A stretch of DNA of 64,000 nt from UBA1081 sp045636025 (lineage in GTDB: Bacteria > Bacillota > Clostridia > Oscillospirales > Acutalibacteraceae). The notes beneath the pieces are model-generated. The model was not told the DNA's origin, ran no database searches, and was given only the letters and a program-made list of their open reading frames with translations. The translations under genes and the position numbers were made by a program. This document shows, one piece after another, positions 7,932 to 18,200 of the stretch. Where the stretch lies: positions 1-64,000 of the forward strand of contig JAZTWP010000052.1 in the NCBI GenBank assembly GCA_045636025.1, read 5' to 3'. Each line of letters begins with the position of its first letter. Within the stretch, counting starts at the first letter, position 1.

Positions 7932-9602
7932 ATGAAAATATCAGGTGCTGAAATACTTGTCAGAACATTGATAGAACAACAGGTCGATGTTGTTTTCGGT
8001 TATCCCGGAGGACAGGTTATCCACATCTATGACAGATTATATGAGCATCAGGATGAACTTAAACACATTCTTGTTGCTCACGAGCAGGGTGCTTCCCATG
8101 CGGCAGACGGTTATGCAAGATCAACCGGTAAAGTCGGTGTCTGCATCGCAACATCAGGTCCCGGTGCAACAAACCTTGTAACAGGTATTGCAACTGCTTA
8201 TCTTGATTCAGTTCCTATGGTTGCTATCACAGGTAACGTTTCAAATGATCTTATCGGCAGAGACAGTTTCCAGGAAGTTGATATCACCGGTATCACAATG
8301 CCTGTCACAAAGCATAATTTCTTTGTAAGCAAGGTAGAAGATCTCGCTGATACAATCAGAGAAGCTTTCAGACTTGCAAAGTCAGGCAGACCCGGTCCCG
8401 TGCTTATCGATATCCCCAAGGATGTTCAGATTGCTCAGTATGATTACGAGCCTGAAAGTGTTGCTGAAGCTTTTGATAAGATTCCTCCCAAGGCTCACAA
8501 GATCGAAAGTGCGATAAAGCTTATAAACGAAGCAAAGAAACCCTACATATATTGCGGCGGCGGTACAATTTCATCGGGTGCAAGTGACGAAGTAAAGGCT
8601 CTTGCAGATAAAATTGATGCTGTTATCGGATGTTCACTTATGGGTATATCTGCAATTGAGAATGAAAATGAGAGATTCCTCGGTATGCAGGGTATGCACG
8701 GTCATTATGCTTCATCAATGGCACAGCATAATGCTGATCTTATCATTACTGTCGGTGCAAGATTCTCAGACAGAGCAACAGGAAATAAAGCTAAATATGC
8801 TCCCAATGCAAAAATCATCCATATCGACACAGATAAGGCTGAAATTGATAAAAACATTATTGCAGACCTCGGTATTTGCAGTGATATAAAAATGGCTCTT
8901 GCTCAGATTGCTGAAGGAGTCGAAAAAGCAGAACATCCCGAATGGATGCAGACAGTAAACGATTTCATTACTGAAGAGAAGAAACACATTCCAGCTTCCG
9001 ATAAAATGAATCCTTACAACATCATTCAGGTCATAAATGAGTGCAAAACAGCTGATATGCCAGTTGCAACAGACGTAGGTCAGCATCAGATGTGGGCTGC
9101 GCAGTTCTGCGAATTCTCAAAACCCCGTAAATTCATTTCAAGCGGCGGTCTCGGCACAATGGGCTTTGGGCTCGGTTCTGCAATCGGTTCTGCAATCGGT
9201 TCCGGTCATAAATCAGTTCTTGTAACCGGTGACGGCAGTTTCGGTATGTGTCTTAACGAACTTGCAACAGTTGCATCTTACAATGTTCCGGTTGTTATTG
9301 TTATGATGAATAACGGTGTACTCGGAATGGTTCGTCAGTGGCAGACTCTTTTCTTCAACAAGCACTATTCAAATACTGTGCTTGACAGAAAGACTGATTT
9401 TATCCGTCTTGCAGAAGCATTCGGTGTTAAGGCTTACAGATGTACCGAAATGGCAGATTTCAGAGAAACAATGAAAAATGCAGTTGCAGCAGAAGGACCT
9501 GTATTTATTGAATGCTTCATCGATAAAGATGAAATGGTTCTTCCTATGCTTCCTCCCGGTGGTTCAATGGATGACATCATTGTTGAAAGGGTAGGTGACT
9601 GA
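7932..9602 (+). CDS. ilvB: Acetolactate synthase large (catalytic) subunit
   Basis: 556 residues, thiamine-diphosphate enzyme making acetolactate or acetohydroxybutyrate in valine, leucine and isoleucine synthesis. The catalytic Glu lies in VAHEQGASHAADGYAR. The ThDP/Mg motif is GDGSFGMCLNELATV with MMNNGVLGM about 25 residues later. The ATG at 7932 is preferred: GTGGTG lies just upstream, and the MKISGAEIL start matches the family. An in-frame ATG at 7899 would add eleven atypical residues. The stop is one base before the ilvN start. Confidence 0.95.
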   Translation: MKISGAEILVRTLIEQQVDVVFGYPGGQVIHIYDRLYEHQDELKHILVAHEQGASHAADGYARSTGKVGVCIATSGPGATNLVTGIATAYLDSVPMVAITGNVSNDLIGRDSFQEVDITGITMPVTKHNFFVSKVEDLADTIREAFRLAKSGRPGPVLIDIPKDVQIAQYDYEPESVAEAFDKIPPKAHKIESAIKLINEAKKPYIYCGGGTISSGASDEVKALADKIDAVIGCSLMGISAIENENERFLGMQGMHGHYASSMAQHNADLIITVGARFSDRATGNKAKYAPNAKIIHIDTDKAEIDKNIIADLGICSDIKMALAQIAEGVEKAEHPEWMQTVNDFITEEKKHIPASDKMNPYNIIQVINECKTADMPVATDVGQHQMWAAQFCEFSKPRKFISSGGLGTMGFGLGSAIGSAIGSGHKSVLVTGDGSFGMCLNELATVASYNVPVVIVMMNNGVLGMVRQWQTLFFNKHYSNTVLDRKTDFIRLAEAFGVKAYRCTEMADFRETMKNAVAAEGPVFIECFIDKDEMVLPMLPPGGSMDDIIVERVGD

Positions 9603-9603
9603 T

Positions 9604-10110
9604 ATGGACAGACATGTACTTTCAGTTTTCGTCCGTAACCAATATGGTGTACTTGCAAGAATTTCAAGTATGTTCAGAAGAAGAGGTTTTAATATCGATT
9701 CTCTGACAGTTGGTGAAACAGAAAACCCTGCATATTCAAGAATGACAGTTACTTTCAACGGTGACGATGCAGTAAAGAATCAGATTATCCGTCAGCTTGC
9801 AAAGATGCCTGATGTTGAGTGTCTTTCAGAACTTAAAAACGGTGAATCAGTTTCAAGAGAACTTGTTCTTGTGAAGATTAAAAATAACAAGGACAATAGA
9901 CAGGACATTATGAGTGTTGTTGATATTTTCAGAGCAAAAGTTGTTGACTACAGCACAGAAGCTATGATTATAGAAATAACAGGTGAGTCTTCAAAGCTTG
10001 ATGCTTTTATTGACCTTGTTGAAGAATTCGGAATTATCGAAGTCTGTCGTACAGGTCTTGTTGCTCTCAGAAGAGGCAATGAAAGTATTCTTAATGAAAC
10101 AAATGCTTAA
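9604..10110 (+). CDS. ilvN: Acetolactate synthase small (regulatory) subunit
   Basis: 168 residues. The N-terminal ACT domain (SVFVRNQYGVLARISSMFRR) binds valine for feedback inhibition; the second half is the ALS small-subunit C-terminal domain. The ATG at 9604 is preceded by AGGTG at 9593-9597; an in-frame GTG at 9595 lacks good spacing. It follows ilvB directly. Confidence 0.94.
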   Translation: MDRHVLSVFVRNQYGVLARISSMFRRRGFNIDSLTVGETENPAYSRMTVTFNGDDAVKNQIIRQLAKMPDVECLSELKNGESVSRELVLVKIKNNKDNRQDIMSVVDIFRAKVVDYSTEAMIIEITGESSKLDAFIDLVEEFGIIEVCRTGLVALRRGNESILNETNA

Positions 10111-10152
10111 AGCATACATAAATTTATAAACAATTCAAAGGAGATATAAAAA

Positions 10153-11178
10153 ATGAACACATCAGCAAAAGTATATTATCAGCAGGACTGCGATCTCGGC
10201 AGACTTTCAGGGAAGACAGTTGCTATCATCGGTTACGGCTCACAGGGTCACGCACACGCTCTCAACCTCAAGGAAAGCGGCGTTAACGTTATCATCGGTC
10301 TTTACGAAGGTTCAAAGAGCTGGGCAAAGGCAGAAGCTCAGGGCTTCGAAGTTTTCACAGCTAAGGAAGCAGCAGCAAAAGCTGACCTTATCATGATCCT
10401 CATCAACGACGAACTTCAGGCAAAGCTTTACAAGGAAAGCATCGAGCCCAACCTCACAGCAGGCAAGACTCTTGCATTCGCACACGGTTTCAACATCCAC
10501 TACGGCTGCATCAAGCCCCCCAAGGATGTAAACGTTATCATGATCGCTCCCAAGGGCCCCGGCCACACAGTAAGAAGCGAATATCAGGCTGGCAAGGGCG
10601 TTCCCTGTCTTATCGCTGTTGAGCAGGATGCTACAGGCGATGCTATGGATATCGGTCTTGCATACGCACTCGGTATCGGCGGCGCTCGTGCAGGCGTTCT
10701 TGAAACAAACTTCCGTACAGAAACAGAAACAGACCTCTTCGGTGAACAGGCTGTTCTTTGCGGTGGTGTATGTGCACTTATGCAGGCTGGTTTCGAAACA
10801 CTTGTTGAAGCTGGCTACGACCCCAGAAATGCATACTTTGAATGTATCCACGAAATGAAGCTCATTGTTGACCTTATCTATCAGAGTGGTTTTGCAGGTA
10901 TGAGATACTCAATCTCAAATACTGCTGAATACGGTGATTACATTACAGGTCCCAAGGTTATCACTGATGAAACAAAGAAGGCTATGAAGAAAATCCTTTC
11001 AGACATTCAGGACGGTACATTTGCTAAGGATTTCCTTCTTGATATGTCAGATGCAGGTTCACAGGTTCACTTCAAGGCTATGAGAAAGCTTGCTGCTGAA
11101 CATCCCGCAGAAGTTGTAGGCGAAGACATCCGTAAGCTTTACAGCTGGAACGACGAAGCTAAGCTCATCAACAACTAA
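10153..11178 (+). CDS. ilvC: Ketol-acid reductoisomerase, class I
   Basis: 341 residues. It rearranges and reduces acetolactate to 2,3-dihydroxyisovalerate. Rossmann motif GYGSQGHAHALNLK is at residues 27-40; the C-terminal knotted domain carries the metal ligands (ETETDLFGEQ around residue 187). The cofactor loop after strand beta-2 reads GLYEGSKSW, lacking the Arg common in NADPH-dependent enzymes (GLRKGS) and carrying Glu instead of Lys. The first two-thirds is richer in C-ending codons (AAC, ATC, AAG) than its neighbours, suggesting selection for high expression. An AAGGAGA ribosome-binding site precedes the ATG. Confidence 0.96.
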   Translation: MNTSAKVYYQQDCDLGRLSGKTVAIIGYGSQGHAHALNLKESGVNVIIGLYEGSKSWAKAEAQGFEVFTAKEAAAKADLIMILINDELQAKLYKESIEPNLTAGKTLAFAHGFNIHYGCIKPPKDVNVIMIAPKGPGHTVRSEYQAGKGVPCLIAVEQDATGDAMDIGLAYALGIGGARAGVLETNFRTETETDLFGEQAVLCGGVCALMQAGFETLVEAGYDPRNAYFECIHEMKLIVDLIYQSGFAGMRYSISNTAEYGDYITGPKVITDETKKAMKKILSDIQDGTFAKDFLLDMSDAGSQVHFKAMRKLAAEHPAEVVGEDIRKLYSWNDEAKLINN

Positions 11179-11191
11179 TATAAAAAAAGCC

Positions 11192-11221
11192 CTGCATCAG
11201 CCGATTTTACGGTTGGTGCAG
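11192..11221 (+). terminator. Hairpin between ilvC and ilvD
   Basis: CTGCATCAGCCG (11192-11203) pairs with CGGTTGGTGCAG (11210-11221) with minor G-T pairs. Only a short TTT follows, so it may be a leaky terminator or an mRNA-processing/stabilising stem giving ilvC more transcript than ilvD. Confidence 0.5.
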
Positions 11222-11255
11222 TTTGCATAATTCGTAGTTAAAAGGAGAATTATTT

Positions 11256-12917
11256 ATGATCAGTGATAATCTTAAATACGGTGCTATAAATGCTCCTCAC
11301 AGATCACTTTATCATGCGCTGGGACTTACAGATGAAGAACTTTCAAGACCTATGATCGGTATTGTAAGTTCATATAATGAAATTGTTCCCGGTCACACAA
11401 ATATAGACAAAATTGTTGATGCTGTAAGACTCGGTGTTGCATCAGCAGGAGGTACACCTATCGTTTTCCCTGCAATTGCAGTGTGTGACGGCATCGCAAT
11501 GGGGCACAAAGGTATGAAATACTCACTTATCACACGAGACCTTATTGCTGACTCAACAGAAGCTATGGCTCTTGCTCACGGTTTTGATGCTCTTGTTATG
11601 GTTCCTAATTGTGATAAGAATGTTCCAGGACTTCTTATGGCTGCTGCAAGACTTAATATTCCTTGTATTTTTGTAAGCGGTGGTCCTATGCTTGCAGGTA
11701 AGGTTGACGGCAAGAAGACAAGTCTTTCAAGTATGTTTGAAGCTGTTGGTGCACATGCAGCAGGCAATATTACAGATGAAAAACTTCACGAATATGAATG
11801 CAAGACATGTCCCACTTGCGGTTCTTGTTCAGGTATGTACACAGCTAACTCAATGAACTGTCTTACAGAAGCTATCGGTATGGGGCTTCGCGGTAACGGC
11901 ACAATTCCTGCTGTTTACTCATCAAGAATCGAACTTGCAAAGCATGCTGGTATGAAGATTATGGAACTCGTTAAGAGAGATATCAAACCTCGTGACATTA
12001 TGACTAAGGAAGCATTTGAAAATGCGCTTACAGTTGATATGGCTCTCGGCTGTTCAACAAATACAATGCTTCATATCCCTGCAATTGCACATGAATGCGG
12101 CATTGATATTGACCTTGACATTGCAAACGATATCAGCAAGAAGACTCCTAATCTCTGTCATCTTGCACCTGCAGGCAGAAACTATATGGAAGAGCTTGAC
12201 GAAGCTGGCGGCGTTTATGCTGTTATGAATGAGCTTAACAAAAAAGGTCTTCTTCATACAGATATCATCACAGCAACCGGCAAAACTGTAGGCGAAAACA
12301 TCGCAAATGCTTTTAATACAGATACAGACATCATCAGACCCATTGAAAATCCTTTCAGCGAAACAGGCGGTATTGCAGTGCTCAAAGGTAATCTTGCTCC
12401 TGATGGCAGCGTTGTAAAACGGTCTGCAGTTGCTCCTGAAATGCTCTGTCACGAAGGTCCTGCAAAGGTATTTGATTGTGAAGAAGATGCTCAGGCAGCT
12501 ATCAACGGTGGCAAAATTGTTCCCGGTGATGTTGTTGTTATCCGTTATGAAGGTCCTAAAGGTGGGCCCGGTATGAGAGAAATGCTCAATCCCACATCTG
12601 CTATTGTCGGTATGGGACTTGGAAGCTCCGTTGCTCTTATTACAGACGGTCGTTTCAGCGGTGCAACAAGAGGTGCAGCAATCGGTCACGTTTCACCCGA
12701 AGCAGCATCAGGCGGTATGATCGGTATCGTTGAAGATGGTGACATTATCAGTATCGATATTCCTGCAAATAAGCTTGAACTCAAAGTTCCTCAGGATGAA
12801 ATCGACAGAAGAATGGCTTCATTCGTTCCCAAGACAAAGGAACTTACAGGTTACCATAAGCGCTATGCAGCACTTGTTCAGAGCGGTTCAAAAGGTGCAA
12901 TTCTTAAGGTAGACTAA
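11256..12917 (+). CDS. ilvD: Dihydroxy-acid dehydratase
   Basis: 553 residues, IlvD/Edd family. It dehydrates dihydroxyisovalerate and dihydroxymethylvalerate to the keto acids. Fe-S ligand cysteines are in PNCDKNVPG and CPTCGSCSGMYTANSM; the C-terminal TDGRFSGATRG motif is also conserved. It has a strong AAAGGAG ribosome-binding site and ends the branched-chain block. Confidence 0.96.
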   Translation: MISDNLKYGAINAPHRSLYHALGLTDEELSRPMIGIVSSYNEIVPGHTNIDKIVDAVRLGVASAGGTPIVFPAIAVCDGIAMGHKGMKYSLITRDLIADSTEAMALAHGFDALVMVPNCDKNVPGLLMAAARLNIPCIFVSGGPMLAGKVDGKKTSLSSMFEAVGAHAAGNITDEKLHEYECKTCPTCGSCSGMYTANSMNCLTEAIGMGLRGNGTIPAVYSSRIELAKHAGMKIMELVKRDIKPRDIMTKEAFENALTVDMALGCSTNTMLHIPAIAHECGIDIDLDIANDISKKTPNLCHLAPAGRNYMEELDEAGGVYAVMNELNKKGLLHTDIITATGKTVGENIANAFNTDTDIIRPIENPFSETGGIAVLKGNLAPDGSVVKRSAVAPEMLCHEGPAKVFDCEEDAQAAINGGKIVPGDVVVIRYEGPKGGPGMREMLNPTSAIVGMGLGSSVALITDGRFSGATRGAAIGHVSPEAASGGMIGIVEDGDIISIDIPANKLELKVPQDEIDRRMASFVPKTKELTGYHKRYAALVQSGSKGAILKVD

Positions 12918-12925
12918 TAATAAGT

Positions 12926-14116
12926 ATGAAAAATATAAATCTTCTCTCAACAAGACTTCATTCTGTTGCGGTGTTCAGAAATCTGTTAAAAGATGATGTT
13001 GTTGCGGCTTTGATGAATCTTCTTGATTCGGAAAATCTTTCAACCGCTGAAAAAGTCAGCAGATACGGCAATTTTGTTCACGAACTTTACACTCATACAG
13101 ATAATCTCAGCAAGTACATTCTCAATATCGTTACAAACGATGAAAATGTATTCATACGTAAGGTTGCAAACGGACAGATTATCCCTGATGATCTCGGTGA
13201 TTGTGTCAAGGCTGAACTTTCTGTTTTTGGTGATGTTGCAGCTCTTACAAAAGATGATCTTTCTGCATTCACAGGATATGACGGTTTTCTGCCTTCATGG
13301 AAGACTTCAGAAATTGACTTTGAATCAGAATATTTCAGACGTACAGACGAAATAGGGAAGTTTGGCTACGGAATATATGCAAAATATCATATGTTCTGTG
13401 TCAGAGACGGTGCAATTACTCCAGTCAAGCATCCTGATCCTGTTACACTTGCAGACCTTTCAGGTTATCAGAATGAAAGACAGCAGGTTGTTGACAATAC
13501 AAAGGCTCTTCTAGAGGGTAAACCTGCTGCAAATATCCTTCTTTCAGGTGATGCAGGTACTGGCAAATCATCAACTATCAAGGCTGTTGTGAATCAGTTC
13601 AAAGATGAAGGGCTTCGTATAATTGAAGTGAGAAAAGACCAGCTTGTTGATATACCTGCTATTGTTGACGAACTGAGTATTAATCCTCTTAAATTCATTC
13701 TGTTTATTGATGACCTTTCATTTAATCAGACTGATGATAATTTCAGTGCACTCAAGGCTATTCTTGAGGGGTCTGTTTCTGCAAAATCCGGCAATGTGGC
13801 TATTTATGCAACAAGTAACAGACGCCATATTGTAAGAGAATCATTCAAAGACAGGGATTCAAGTGATGATATTCACCGTAATGATACTGTTCAGGAGCTT
13901 ATGTCACTTTCTGAACGTTTCGGTCTTGCTATCACATTTGTAAAACCATCAAAAGAATGTTATCTTGATATCGTAAGAAATATTGTGAAACATCACGGCA
14001 TTGAATATGATGAAGAAAAGCTCTGTATGGAAGCAGAACGATTTGCACTTGTCAAAGGCGGCAGAAGCGCAAGAGTGGCAAAACAGTATGTTGAAAGCAT
14101 AATAAGCAAGCAATAA
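12926..14116 (+). CDS. DUF815-family AAA-like ATPase
   Basis: 396 residues. Walker A GDAGTGKS (208-215) and Walker B FILFIDD (257-263) sit in a DUF815 domain, a P-loop family related to AAA proteins; SNRRHIV and the DSSDDIHRNDTVQE segment are also typical. The biological role is not established. The gene starts eight bases after ilvD with no clear ribosome-binding site. A stem CAAGCAA/TTGCTTG (14107-14123) straddles its stop codon. Confidence 0.85.
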   Translation: MKNINLLSTRLHSVAVFRNLLKDDVVAALMNLLDSENLSTAEKVSRYGNFVHELYTHTDNLSKYILNIVTNDENVFIRKVANGQIIPDDLGDCVKAELSVFGDVAALTKDDLSAFTGYDGFLPSWKTSEIDFESEYFRRTDEIGKFGYGIYAKYHMFCVRDGAITPVKHPDPVTLADLSGYQNERQQVVDNTKALLEGKPAANILLSGDAGTGKSSTIKAVVNQFKDEGLRIIEVRKDQLVDIPAIVDELSINPLKFILFIDDLSFNQTDDNFSALKAILEGSVSAKSGNVAIYATSNRRHIVRESFKDRDSSDDIHRNDTVQELMSLSERFGLAITFVKPSKECYLDIVRNIVKHHGIEYDEEKLCMEAERFALVKGGRSARVAKQYVESIISKQ

Positions 14117-14131
14117 TTGCTTGTTGAAAAT

Positions 14132-14160
14132 TCATATTCCTCCTCCTTATCACATATCTA
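14132..14160 (+). promoter_or_regulatory. Putative SigE (mother-cell) promoter of spoIIID
   Basis: TCATATT (14132-14138), 14 bp, then CATATCTA (14153-14160). In Bacillus the SigE consensus is close to TCATATT-N14-CATACAAT, so the -35 matches fully and the -10 partly. SpoIIID is a SigE target in Bacillus subtilis. No SigA-type promoter is evident here. Confidence 0.5.
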
Positions 14161-14191
14161 TTGAATGATATGTTTTAAGGAGGTTTTTTCT

Positions 14192-14443
14192 TTGAAAACG
14201 ATTGTTGAAGAAAGAGCTATTGAGCTTGGTGAATATATTGTTGAGAATAATACAACTGTCAGAGCAACAGCAAAAAAATTCGGAATTTCAAAAAGTACCG
14301 TACATTCTGATGTTTCATTAAGACTCAGAAAAGCAAGCCCGTCTTTATACATACAGGTAAGAAAAGTGCTTGAGAATAATAAGGCTGAGCGACACATACG
14401 GGGTGGTCAGGCAACAAAAGAAAAATATAAAAAGAATGTATGA
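14192..14443 (+). CDS. spoIIID: Sporulation transcriptional regulator SpoIIID
   Basis: 83 residues from a TTG start. The helix-turn-helix (TVRATAKKFGISKSTVHSD) and the basic C-terminal segment RHIRGGQATKEKYKK align closely with Bacillus SpoIIID, a mother-cell regulator of the SigE regulon. TTG at 14192 is chosen because AAGGAGG (14177-14183) lies 8 bases upstream and the protein then begins as KTIVEERAIELGEYI, matching the family N-terminus. An upstream ATG at 14168 lacks a ribosome-binding site. This is the clearest evidence that the organism forms endospores. Confidence 0.93.
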   Translation: MKTIVEERAIELGEYIVENNTTVRATAKKFGISKSTVHSDVSLRLRKASPSLYIQVRKVLENNKAERHIRGGQATKEKYKKNV

Positions 14444-14482
14444 CTATTTTGAAGACTTTTTATTGTACGATCAAAATTTCTA

Positions 14483-14511
14483 TTGCAAACTCAGCTGAAA
14501 TATTATAAAAT
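14483..14511 (+). promoter_or_regulatory. SigA-type promoter for araD-dnaE
   Basis: TTGCAA (14483-14488) and TAAAAT (14506-14511), spacer 17 bp, just upstream of araD. Confidence 0.6.
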
Positions 14512-14553
14512 ATATTGTGAATTATAATGAGCTGTAATGCTGAGGTGTATAAA

Positions 14554-15252
14554 ATGTTTGAACAACTTAAAAAAGATGTATATAAAGCCAATATGATGTT
14601 ACCTGAATATGGTCTTGCACCTTTTACATGGGGAAATGCTTCAGGTGTTGACAGGGATCATAATGTTATTGTTATAAAGCCATCAGGAGTTGCATATCCC
14701 GATCTTTCCTGGGAGATGATGGTGGTTGTAGGCTTTGACGGAAAAGTTGTTGAAGGCGATTATAACCCCTCTTCCGATACACTTACTCATATAGAGCTTT
14801 ATAAGGCATTTCCTGATATCGGTGGTGCTGTGCATACACATTCAAAGTTTGCAACTGCATTTGCTCAGGCAGGCAGAGAAATTCCTGCTCTCGGCACAAC
14901 TCACGCTGATTTTTCTTACGGAAGCATTCCTTGTACAAGACCTCTCACAAAGGATGAAGTTGAGTCTGCATATGAAAAAAATACAGGAATTGTTATCTGT
15001 GAGCACTTCAGAGACAACAATCTTGATGCAAATGCAATTCCCGGAGTGCTTGTGCATTCACACGGTGTGTTTGCCTGGGGTAAAAATCCTGTTAAAGCAT
15101 CAGAAAATGCAGCAACTCTAGAAATCGTTGCTGATATGGCACTTCATACTTTTATGCTCAATGACAGCGTTCAGACAATAGATTCATATCTGTTGGACAA
15201 GCATTATCTCCGCAAACACGGAGCAAACGCTTATTACGGACAAGGAAAATAA
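14554..15252 (+). CDS. araD: L-ribulose-5-phosphate 4-epimerase
   Basis: 232 residues, class II aldolase/adducin fold. It interconverts L-ribulose-5-phosphate and D-xylulose-5-phosphate. The MFEQLKKDVYKANMMLP start and TWGNASG motif match AraD; zinc ligands are in AVHTHSKFAT and VLVHSHGVF. ATG 14554 is preceded by TGAGGTG (14541-14547); an in-frame ATG at 14527 has no ribosome-binding site. No other arabinose gene is nearby. It lies three bases before dnaE and seems co-transcribed with it. Confidence 0.9.
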   Translation: MFEQLKKDVYKANMMLPEYGLAPFTWGNASGVDRDHNVIVIKPSGVAYPDLSWEMMVVVGFDGKVVEGDYNPSSDTLTHIELYKAFPDIGGAVHTHSKFATAFAQAGREIPALGTTHADFSYGSIPCTRPLTKDEVESAYEKNTGIVICEHFRDNNLDANAIPGVLVHSHGVFAWGKNPVKASENAATLEIVADMALHTFMLNDSVQTIDSYLLDKHYLRKHGANAYYGQGK

Positions 15253-15255
15253 ATT

Positions 15256-18200
15256 ATGGTAAATTTCACACATCTTCATATTCATACTGAATACAGTATT
15301 CTTGACGGCGCATGCAGAATCAAGCCTCTTATTAAGCACGTCAAAGAACTTGGACAGACAGCTATTGCCATCACAGACCACGGCGTTATGCATGGTTGTA
15401 TTGACTTTTATAAAGCATGCAAAGCTGAAGGCATTAAGCCTATCATCGGCTGTGAGGTCTATGTTGCCCCTCGTACACGATTTGATAAGGTGCACGGACT
15501 TGACAATCAACGTTATCATCTTGTACTGCTTGCTAAAAACTATAATGGCTATAAAAATCTTATTAAACTGGTTTCTGCCGCATGGACAGAAGGTTTTTAC
15601 ACAAAGCCGAGAATTGACCATGACATTCTTGAAGAGTATCATGAGGATATTATATGCCTTTCTGCATGCCTTGCAGGTGAAATCCCTCAGGCTCTTCTTA
15701 AAGGTGACTATGAGGGCGCAAAAAAGACCGCTTTGTGGTATAAAAACCTCTTTGGTGAAGGCAATTATTATATGGAAATCCAGGATCACGGTATTGAAGA
15801 GCAACACCGTACAAATCCTGATATTATAAAAATTGCCCGTGAACTTGATATTCCTCTTGTTGCAACAAACGACGCTCATTATGTAAAAAAAGAAGATGCT
15901 GAGATTCAGAAGATTCTTCTTTGCATACAGACAAAGAAAACTATTGCCGAAGATACAGGAATGGGCTTTTCTACAGAAGAGTTCTATGTGAAATCAGGCG
16001 AAGAGATGCTTGAACTTTTCCCTGAATATCCCGATGCAATAGAAAATACAAACAAAGTTGCCGAAATGTGTAATGTTGACTTTACATTCGGTAATTCAAT
16101 TCTTCCTAATTACGATGTTCCCGAGGGAATGACACATTTTGAGTATTTCCAGAAGCTTTGTTATGACGGTTTTGTTAAAAGATACGGTGAAAACGGTCCT
16201 CAGGAGTATAAAGACAGACTTGATTACGAGCTTGGTATTATCGACTCAATGGGATTTACAGACTACTTCCTTATCGTATGGGACTATATCAACTATGCTC
16301 GTTCGGTAGGTATTCCCGTAGGTCCCGGACGAGGCTCAGGTGCGGGTAGTATTGCCGCATACTGTGTCGGTATCACAGCTATTGACCCGATGCGTTACGA
16401 TTTGCTTTTTGAGCGATTCCTTAACCCTGAACGAGTCAGCATGCCCGACTTTGATATTGACTTCTGTTATGTAAGACGTCCCGAAGTTATTGAGTATGTT
16501 AAACGTAAATACGGTGATGATCACGTCGCTCAGATTGCCACATTCGGTACTATGGCGGCAAAGGGTGCCGTTCGAGATGTCGGACGTGTTCTCGGTATTC
16601 CTCTGAATATTGTTCAGGCTGTAACCAAGGAAATTCCCGGTGACCTCGGTATGAACATCGCTAAAGCTCTTGAAGCCAGCCAGGATTTCAGAAAACTCTA
16701 TGAGGGAGATCCTCAGATCAAGAATCTTGTTGATATCTCAATGAAAATTGAAGGTATGGTTCGTAATACTGGTATGCATGCTGCGGGTGTTGTTATCTGT
16801 CGCGATCCTGTTGATTCTTATGTTCCTCTTTTCAAATCAGGTGAATCTGTTGTTACTCAGTATTATAAAGGCTGGGTTGAGTCACTCGGTCTTCTTAAGA
16901 TGGACTTCCTTGGTCTTCGTACACTTACTGTTGTTACAGATGCAGAAAAGCTTGTAAGAGCAAAAGTTCCTGATTTTGATGTTTATGATATTGATATTGA
17001 AGATAAAGAGACTTATGAGATGCTTTCGCAGGGCGGTACAAGCTGTGTGTTCCAGTGCGAATCTGCGGGTATCAGAGCACTGATGATCAATATGCATCCA
17101 AACTGTCTTGAAGATATTATTGCTGTTATTGCTCTTTATCGACCCGGTCCTATGGATTTCATTCCCGGCTACCTTGAAAACAGAGCACATCCCGATGAAA
17201 TCAAGTATCATACACCGCATCTTGCACCTATTCTTGATGTTACTTACGGTACAATCGTTTATCAGGAACAGGTTATGCGTATTTTCCAGGACCTTGCAGG
17301 TTATTCTCTCGGTGCTGCGGATATGGTCCGTCGAGCAGTTGCAAAGAAGCAGGCAGACGTTCTTGAACAGCAGAGAAAATACTTCCTTTACGGCTCAGAC
17401 GGCTCAGACGGAAGTTCTCCTTGTGACGGATGCGTTAAAAGAGGTATCACTCCCGAAGCTGCAAATGCAATTTTCGATGATATGGCGTCTTTTGCATCAT
17501 ATGCATTCAATAAATCTCACTCAGCTGCATATGCATATGTTACATATCAGACAGCGTGGCTTCGTTGCCATTATCCTTGTGAATTTATGGCTGCTATGCT
17601 TACAAGCGTTCTTTCCAATGCAGATAAGCTTGTTGCAAATATTGCAGAATGCTCAAATCTCGGCATTGCCGTTCTTCCGCCTCACGTAAATGCATCTTCG
17701 GAAGAATTTACAGTTGAAGAGAATGCGGTACGTTTCGGTCTTCTGGCTGTTAAGAACGTTGCTCAGTCATACATTGAGCTTATTATCAAAGAGCGCAAAG
17801 AAAACGGTAAATATGAAACTTTCTTCTCATTCTGCAAACGTACATACGGTAAAGAATTCAACAGACGAAGTGTAGAACATCTGATTAAAGCAGGTGCGCT
17901 TGATGGCTTCGGAGTAAACAGAAATCAGATGCTCAAAATGATGGATTCTGTTGTTGAAAGTCTTGAAACTGAGAAAAAATCAAGCGTTTCAGGTCAGCTT
18001 GGCTTTTTTGACATAAGTCAGGAGCTTGCAAAGGAATCAGAGCCTGTGGCACCGGATGTTCCGGAATTTACAGAAAAAGAAATTCTTCAGCTTGAAAAGG
18101 AAGCTACAGGTATCTATATGTCAGGTCATCCTATGACTGCATATAAGGATTATGCACGCAAAATTCACGCTGCAAATACAATTGATCTTCTTGAAGCTGA

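Noticed and set aside
10312..10851. 179-codon open frame antisense to ilvC
   Set aside because: It lies fully inside a well-supported gene, has no ribosome-binding site and encodes low-complexity Cys/Val-rich sequence; it reflects the codon bias of ilvC.
12054..12689. 211-codon open frame antisense to ilvD
   Set aside because: Same reason: a mirror of a conserved enzyme gene with no recognisable domain.
15184..15879. 231-codon open frame antisense to araD/dnaE
   Set aside because: It spans two real genes on the other strand, has no domain and no initiation signals.
17392..17409. 9-bp direct repeat GGCTCAGAC twice
   Set aside because: It is inside dnaE and encodes a short GSDGSD loop; no sign of a mobile element.
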